Origin: Thermaceae bacterium
GTDB taxonomy: Bacteria; Deinococcota; Deinococci; Deinococcales; Marinithermaceae
Assembly: GCA_026989475.1 (NCBI GenBank)
Contig: JALSJG010000261.1
Coordinates: 1 to 8,077, forward strand
Reading direction: 5' to 3'
DNA length: 8,077 bases
Each line of letters opens with the position of its first letter. Within the stretch, counting starts at the first letter, position 1. Positions 5,259 through 8,077 of the stretch are shown here, piece by piece. The notes beneath the pieces are model-generated. The model was not told where the DNA came from. It did no database searches and was given only the letters and a program-made list of their open reading frames with translations. A program made the translations under genes and the position numbers.

Positions 5259-6088
5259 GGATGCACGAAGATCGGAAGGCTCACGCGCTCCAGCACCTCG
5301 CGGGTCACCGAGCCAAGGAAGCGGGCCTCCTTGGAGCGGCCGATGAAGACCGCGTCGGCCCCCTCCTCCTCAAGGAAGCGGTTGAGCTCCTCGGCCGGAT
5401 CGCCTTCCCGGATCACCGGATCCGCCCCAAAGGGCTCGGCGATCCTGGCGAGCTCCTTGGCGAGCTTTTCCATGTAGTCGCCGCCCAGGACCTCGTGGGG
5501 GTCGGGCATGTGCACCGGGATGGGCGGCTCGGCGATGGGCTCGACCGCGTGCAAGAGGGTGATCCGGGCCCCGGCGGCGTCGGCGATCCTTTTCGCGAGC
5601 GCAAGCGCCCGCTTCGAGGGCTCGGCGAGCCCGGTGGCCACCACCAGGTGCTTGAAGGGGCGCACCTCGGCCTCGGCCTTGGTGGCCACCACCGGCTTGC
5701 CCGAGAGCTCGATCACCCGCTCGGTCACCGAGCCGAGGAGCCGCTCGAGGAACCCCTCCGGCCCGTGGGTGCCCATGGCCACGAGGTCGGCCTCCTTGGC
5801 GTGCTTCAGGATCACCGAGAGGGGCTTGCCCTCGTCGATCACGTGCCGGGCGCCCGGCTCGAGCTCCTTGAGCTTCTCGGTGAGGTAGGCGATCAGCTCC
5901 CGGCGCCGCTCCTCGAAGGTCTTGGAGAGCAGCTCGTCCCAGTAGTCGCCGTAGACCTTGTTGCGGACCGGGTACTCGATGGCGTGGAGCAGAATCAGCT
6001 CGCCGCCGAGCAGGTCCCGGAGCATCCGGGCCACCGCGAGCGCCTTGTTCGAAGCCTCGGAAAAGTCCGTCGGGTGAAGGATCCGCAT
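5255..6088 (-). CDS. Tandem-domain universal stress protein (UspA family)
   Basis: This 277-aa protein is two UspA folds in tandem (about 1-137 and 145-277), a layout common in bacteria for cytoplasmic stress proteins. Domain 1 starts MRILHPTDFSEASNKAL (1-17) and ends with an intact ATP-binding motif G-2X-G-9X-G-S: Gly106, Gly109, Gly119-Ser120, inside GTHGPEGFLERLLGSVTERV. Domain 2 starts KHLVVATGLAEPSKRAL (146-162) but its motif is degenerate, GRSKEARFLGS (250-260): the second Gly is replaced by Lys and the loop is shorter, so nucleotide binding there is doubtful. No membrane segment or cysteine is seen. The start is fixed by AGGAGGT at 6100-6094, 5 nt before the ATG, and the ATG overlaps the ridA stop as TGATG. 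Its own stop overlaps the meaB start. Its role is inferred from the family only. Confidence 0.92.
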   Translation of the reverse strand: MRILHPTDFSEASNKALAVARMLRDLLGGELILLHAIEYPVRNKVYGDYWDELLSKTFEERRRELIAYLTEKLKELEPGARHVIDEGKPLSVILKHAKEADLVAMGTHGPEGFLERLLGSVTERVIELSGKPVVATKAEAEVRPFKHLVVATGLAEPSKRALALAKRIADAAGARITLLHAVEPIAEPPIPVHMPDPHEVLGGDYMEKLAKELARIAEPFGADPVIREGDPAEELNRFLEEEGADAVFIGRSKEARFLGSVTREVLERVSLPIFVHP

Positions 6089-6465
6089 CAGGCACCTCCT
6101 AGCGCCACCGCGGCCACCTCGACCTTCGCCCCTTTGGGGAGCTCGGCCACCCCCACCACCGCCCGGGCGGGGTAGGGCTCGGTGAAGAACTCGGCGTAGA
6201 CTCGGTTGAAGGCCTGGAAGGCGGCGATGTCGGTGAGGTAGGCGGTGACCTGCACCACCCGGTCGAGGCCGCTCCCGGCGGCTTCAAGCACGGCTTTTAG
6301 GTTCTGTAGCGCTTGGCGGGCCTGGTCCTCGACGCCCCCTTCCACGAGGACGCCCTCCGGGGTCAGAGGGATCTGCCCGGAGACGAAGACGAAACCCCCC
6401 GCCTTGATCGCCTGGCTGTAGGGGCCGATGGCCGCCGGGGCGCGGTGGGTCTCAACCTTTTCCAT
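6088..6465 (-). CDS. ridA: RidA family enamine/imine deaminase (YjgF/UK114)
   Basis: This 125-aa protein has the exact length of RidA, a cytosolic trimer that hydrolyses reactive 2-aminoacrylate and other enamines/imines released by PLP enzymes. The family hallmarks are APAAIGPYSQAIKAGGFVFV (9-28), SGQIPLTPEG (29-38), the catalytic arginine in PYPARAVV (Arg101), and VEVAAVA (115-121) with Glu116. The start is a choice between ATG 6471 (MGMEKV...) and ATG 6465 (MEKV...). I prefer 6465 because TAAGTT lies exactly 6 nt upstream as in the other leaderless genes, and because RidA proteins usually begin about this far before the APAAIGPY motif. ATG 6471 has TAGGGT 5 nt upstream. It is the first gene of a ridA-usp-meaB unit, and its stop overlaps the usp ATG by 1 nt. 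Confidence 0.94.
   Translation of the reverse strand: MEKVETHRAPAAIGPYSQAIKAGGFVFVSGQIPLTPEGVLVEGGVEDQARQALQNLKAVLEAAGSGLDRVVQVTAYLTDIAAFQAFNRVYAEFFTEPYPARAVVGVAELPKGAKVEVAAVALGGA
6094..6100 (-). promoter_or_regulatory. Near-perfect Shine-Dalgarno site for the universal stress gene
   Basis: AGGAGGT on the minus strand (6100 to 6094) lies 5 nt upstream of the ATG at 6088, within the last codons of ridA. It is one of the strongest ribosome-binding sites in the window and suggests efficient translation of the stress protein from the shared mRNA. Confidence 0.8.
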
Positions 6466-6477
6466 ACCCATAACTTA
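6466..6477 (-). promoter_or_regulatory. Leaderless -10 box for ridA-usp-meaB
   Basis: On the minus strand TAAGTT (6477 to 6472) is followed by ATGGGT and then the ATG at 6465. A second, overlapping candidate, TAGGGT (6482 to 6477), lies 5 nt before the alternative ATG at 6471. Either gives a leaderless ridA message. It sits in the 20-bp gap after the PP2C stop codon. Confidence 0.55.
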
Positions 6478-6485
6478 CCCTACCG

Positions 6486-7406
6486 CTAGGGGCGCTGGCT
6501 CCAGAGTACGTAGGCGAGCAGCCCGAGCCAAAGCAGCAGGAGGATGAGCTCGCTCAAGCGGTATTTGCCACCACGCTTAGGGAGCACGAGTTCGGTGTCG
6601 CCGCTGCGGGCCCGGATGTAGACCGGCTGGTCGCCGGAGAGCAGGAGCGCGTAGGGCTTTTCCTCGTCGCCGGGGACGTGCTCGACCCGGACCGCGACGG
6701 TGGTGATGTTATCGGGTCCGCCCCACGCGTTCGCGAGTTCCACCAGGCGCCCGAGGGCGGTATCGAGGTCGCTCTCGGAAGCGAGGACGCGTGCGATCGC
6801 TTCCTCTCCCAGCACGCCGTGGAGGCCGTCGGTGGAGAGGAGGAGGAGGTCCCCGGGCTTGAGCCGAAGGCCGAGGAGGTCCACGTCCACCTCGGGGAAG
6901 GTGCCGAGGGCGTTGGTGATCACGTTCTTCCAGCGGTGGGCGCGGGCGTCCTCGGGGCGAAGGAGCCCCTCCCGCACCCGGTCGGCGACCCAGGAGTGGT
7001 CCTGGGTGAGCTGGACCAAAAGGCCGTTTCTTAGAAGATAGGCCCGGGAGTCTCCGACGTGGGCGATGAGGGCGTAGGGGGAGTCCACCACCAGGACGGT
7101 GGCGGTGGTGCCCATGCCCTCGGCCCGTTCCCCCCGGGCGGTCTGGTAGATCTTGCGGTTCGCCTCCTCGAGCGCGTCCACCAAGAGGGCCGGTGAGGGA
7201 TCGCGGCCGTCAAGGCGCTCGAGCACCGTCTCCACCGCGATCCGCGCCGCCCGGTCGCCGTGGGCGTGCCCCCCCATCCCGTCGGCGACGACGAAGACGC
7301 CCCCGCTTTCGGTGAGGCGGTAACCGTAGGCGTCCTCGTTGCGCTTGCGTTTTTGGCCGGGGTCGGTGCGGGCCGCCACGGCCAGGGCAGGTTCGGCTTC
7401 GGGCAC
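6486..7406 (-). CDS. PP2C-family Ser/Thr protein phosphatase with C-terminal membrane anchor
   Basis: This 306-aa protein is a metal-dependent (PPM) serine/threonine phosphatase. The catalytic domain (about 8-243) shows all key motifs: RNEDAYGY (22-29), VADGMGGHAHGD (40-51), GMGTTATVL (97-105), HVGDSRAYLL (116-125), LSTDGLHGVL (190-199) and GGPDNITTVAV (229-239). The Asp residues at 42, 192 and 232 are the expected metal ligands. A linker of about 40 residues (244-284) follows, then one transmembrane helix (285-302, LSELILLLLWLGLLAYVLW region) and the tail SQRP. The enzyme therefore faces the cytoplasm, tethered by its C-terminus. No kinase, FHA or PASTA gene is in the window. The start is a GTG at 7406, fixed by a perfect TATAAT 6 nt upstream. 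The gene follows the repressor gene and is followed by ridA after 20 bp. Confidence 0.94.
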   Translation of the reverse strand: MPEAEPALAVAARTDPGQKRKRNEDAYGYRLTESGGVFVVADGMGGHAHGDRAARIAVETVLERLDGRDPSPALLVDALEEANRKIYQTARGERAEGMGTTATVLVVDSPYALIAHVGDSRAYLLRNGLLVQLTQDHSWVADRVREGLLRPEDARAHRWKNVITNALGTFPEVDVDLLGLRLKPGDLLLLSTDGLHGVLGEEAIARVLASESDLDTALGRLVELANAWGGPDNITTVAVRVEHVPGDEEKPYALLLSGDQPVYIRARSGDTELVLPKRGGKYRLSELILLLLWLGLLAYVLWSQRP

Positions 7407-7418
7407 GGTTCGATTATA
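7407..7418 (-). promoter_or_regulatory. Consensus -10 box, leaderless promoter of the PP2C gene
   Basis: A perfect TATAAT on the minus strand (7418 to 7413) is followed by CGAACC and then the GTG start at 7406. This is the strongest -10 match in the window. No clear -35 is present at 16-18 nt. It lies in the 22-bp gap after the repressor stop codon. Confidence 0.75.
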
Positions 7419-7428
7419 CGCGTGGGGT

Positions 7429-7701
7429 CTAGGGGAACTTCTTGAGCGCTTCGGAGATCCGCTCGAGGGCGTCGGTGTCCCCGCTCGCCACTTCGGCGGC
7501 GCAGACCGCCACGTACTCCTTTAGGAACATCGCCGCCGCCGACTCCATCGCCCGTTTGGTGGCGGTCATCTGGGTGAGGACCTCGTCGCAGGCCCGGCCC
7601 TCGGCGATCATCTTCTGGAGGCCGCGTACCTGTCCCTCGATCCGGCGGAGCCTCTTTAAGAGGGCCTCGAGGGTTTCTTCGCCCAGGTCGTGGGTGCGCA
7701 T
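7429..7701 (-). CDS. CsoR/RcnR-family (DUF156) repressor, CstR-like Cys/Tyr/Cys site
   Basis: This 90-aa all-helical protein is a CsoR/RcnR-family DNA-binding repressor. KRLRRIEGQVRGLQKMIAEG (16-35) is the family signature. The sensing residues can be placed by spacing: Cys38 in EGRACDEVLTQ, position +25 is Tyr63, and position +29 is Cys67 in KEYVAVCAAE. Copper-sensing CsoR has Cys-His-Cys (or Cys-His-His) at these places. Here the His is Tyr, so the trigonal Cu(I) site is incomplete and two cysteines remain, as in the persulfide sensor CstR of Staphylococcus aureus. A sulfane-sulfur sensor is therefore a reasonable inference; a metal sensor with altered ligands is the alternative. The protein has no recognisable HTH, as is normal here. 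The ATG at 7701 has TATACT 6 nt upstream. No copper ATPase, rhodanese or persulfide dioxygenase gene lies in the window. Confidence 0.92.
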   Translation of the reverse strand: MRTHDLGEETLEALLKRLRRIEGQVRGLQKMIAEGRACDEVLTQMTATKRAMESAAAMFLKEYVAVCAAEVASGDTDALERISEALKKFP

Positions 7702-7713
7702 GGCTAAAGTATA
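7702..7713 (-). promoter_or_regulatory. Leaderless -10 box for the CsoR/CstR-like repressor
   Basis: TATACT on the minus strand (7713 to 7708) is followed by TTAGCC and then the ATG at 7701. It lies in the 22-bp gap after the dnaX-like stop. The adjoining ATACGCCTACCCCCTAT (7711-7727, plus strand) has AT-rich ends and a C5 tract, somewhat like CsoR-family operators but without good dyad symmetry. Confidence 0.65.
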
Positions 7714-7723
7714 CGCCTACCCC

Positions 7724-8077
7724 CTATTCTTTGTCGCTGGGGGGTTCTTCCTCGAAGGCGAGGAGCTCGGCGCCGAAGACCTCCTTGAGCCGCTGGAAGC
7801 GGGGATCCCTGAGCAGGCGCCCGCCGTCGGCCTCTGGCTCTTCCCCGGGGGCGTTTCCCGCTTGTTCGGTCGGTGGGGAGGCGGGTGCGGGTTCGGGGTC
7901 CTCCTCTTCCGGAGGCGGCACCGCGTTGCCCTCGTCCACCGCGACCTCGAGCTCCCGGATCCCCAGCGTCCGCTCCGCCACCGGGGCGAGCCGGGCCCGC
8001 TCGGCCCGGGCCCGCTCGATGTGGAACTTGAGCCGGGCGGGAAAGCGGAGGACGAGCTTTTTCCCCCGTACCTCGGG
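7724..8077 (-). CDS. dnaX: C-terminal end of probable DNA polymerase III subunit tau/gamma (5' part outside the window)
   Basis: The frame is open from the right edge to the TAG at 7726-7724, giving 117 visible residues. A GTG at 7981 is an internal Val codon rather than a start, because the coding frame runs on cleanly upstream for 32 codons to the window edge. The visible part reads VRGKKLVLRFPARLKFHIER, then an Arg/Ala-rich helix, GIRELEVAVDEG, a low-complexity acidic Pro/Glu/Ala linker, and an end module RLLRDPRFQRLKEVFGAELL. The pattern of a strand ending in FP, then K/RFH.E.A, and a closing D-x-x-x-x-x-L-x-x-x-F-G-A segment fits the C-terminal region of bacterial tau, which contacts the polymerase alpha subunit. 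Without the AAA+ domain this is a pattern call. The alternative is an unrelated acidic hypothetical protein. Confidence 0.65.
   Translation of the reverse strand, partial: PEVRGKKLVLRFPARLKFHIERARAERARLAPVAERTLGIRELEVAVDEGNAVPPPEEEDPEPAPASPPTEQAGNAPGEEPEADGGRLLRDPRFQRLKEVFGAELLAFEEEPPSDKE

Noticed and set aside
5261..6175. A 304-codon plus-strand frame antisense to usp and ridA
   Set aside because: It is opposite two well-supported genes, has no start signal, and shows the Gly/Leu/His-rich composition expected from the complement of GC-biased codons.
8055..8065. CGGGGGAAAAAG on the minus strand in the dnaX-like gene, considered as a programmed frameshift site because some dnaX genes use A-rich slippage
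   Set aside because: It is not a canonical A-AAA-AAG heptamer in frame (the codons are CGG GGG AAA AAG), and neither alternative frame reaches a nearby stop that would make a short gamma product.
1..8077. Mobile elements, CRISPR arrays, toxin-antitoxin or phage-defence modules
   Set aside because: No transposase, integrase, direct-repeat array, terminal inverted repeats or defence motifs were seen. All well-covered genes are chromosomal housekeeping or stress families with uniform composition.

Overview
The window is GC-rich, densely packed bacterial chromosome that looks like the Thermales (Deinococcus-Thermus phylum: Thermus, Meiothermus, Oceanithermus, Marinithermus and relatives). The genus cannot be fixed from the sequence. 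The grounds are the strong G/C preference at third codon positions, Thermus-like RidA and DnaX C-terminal sequences, and repeated leaderless promoters in which a TANNNT -10 box lies exactly 6 nt before the start codon. I see no mobile element, CRISPR array, rRNA, convincing tRNA or abrupt composition change. It reads as a core/housekeeping region.

Layout, left to right. (1) The C-terminus of an unrecognised plus-strand gene (1-129), followed by a strong intrinsic terminator (148-177). (2) About 220 nt of hairpin-rich non-coding DNA. (3) A tightly coupled plus-strand operon (410-3380): TrmH/RlmB-type 23S rRNA 2'-O-methyltransferase, an M20 amidohydrolase of the DapE/ArgE type, an 83-aa DUF2007-like protein and a ROK-family sugar kinase. 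Within it genes are 2 nt apart or overlap by 14 and 23 nt. (4) A histidine phosphatase on the minus strand that overlaps the kinase gene tail to tail by 75 nt. (5) A divergent small secreted protein (3923-4354), separated from the phosphatase by only 17 bp holding two superimposed -10 boxes. (6) A long minus-strand series read from right to left: the end of a probable dnaX (DNA polymerase III tau/gamma), a CsoR/CstR-family repressor, a membrane-anchored PP2C phosphatase, RidA, a tandem universal stress protein and the MeaB GTPase. The repressor, PP2C and ridA each have their own leaderless -10 box. ridA, usp and meaB overlap head to tail (TGATG and ATGA junctions) and are probably translationally coupled.

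The left operon joins ribosome maturation, amide hydrolysis and sugar phosphorylation with no obvious common pathway. The right-hand series has a stress and protein-repair flavour: thiol or metal sensing, Ser/Thr dephosphorylation, removal of reactive enamines/imines, universal stress protein, and chaperoning of a B12 mutase. I found no convincing undescribed multi-gene system. The most interesting signals are the uniform leaderless promoter grammar (six cases, all with 6-nt spacing), the symmetric bidirectional promoter at 3911-3917, and a CsoR-family regulator whose metal-binding His is a Tyr (Cys38/Tyr63/Cys67), which suggests a CstR-like persulfide sensor rather than a copper sensor.
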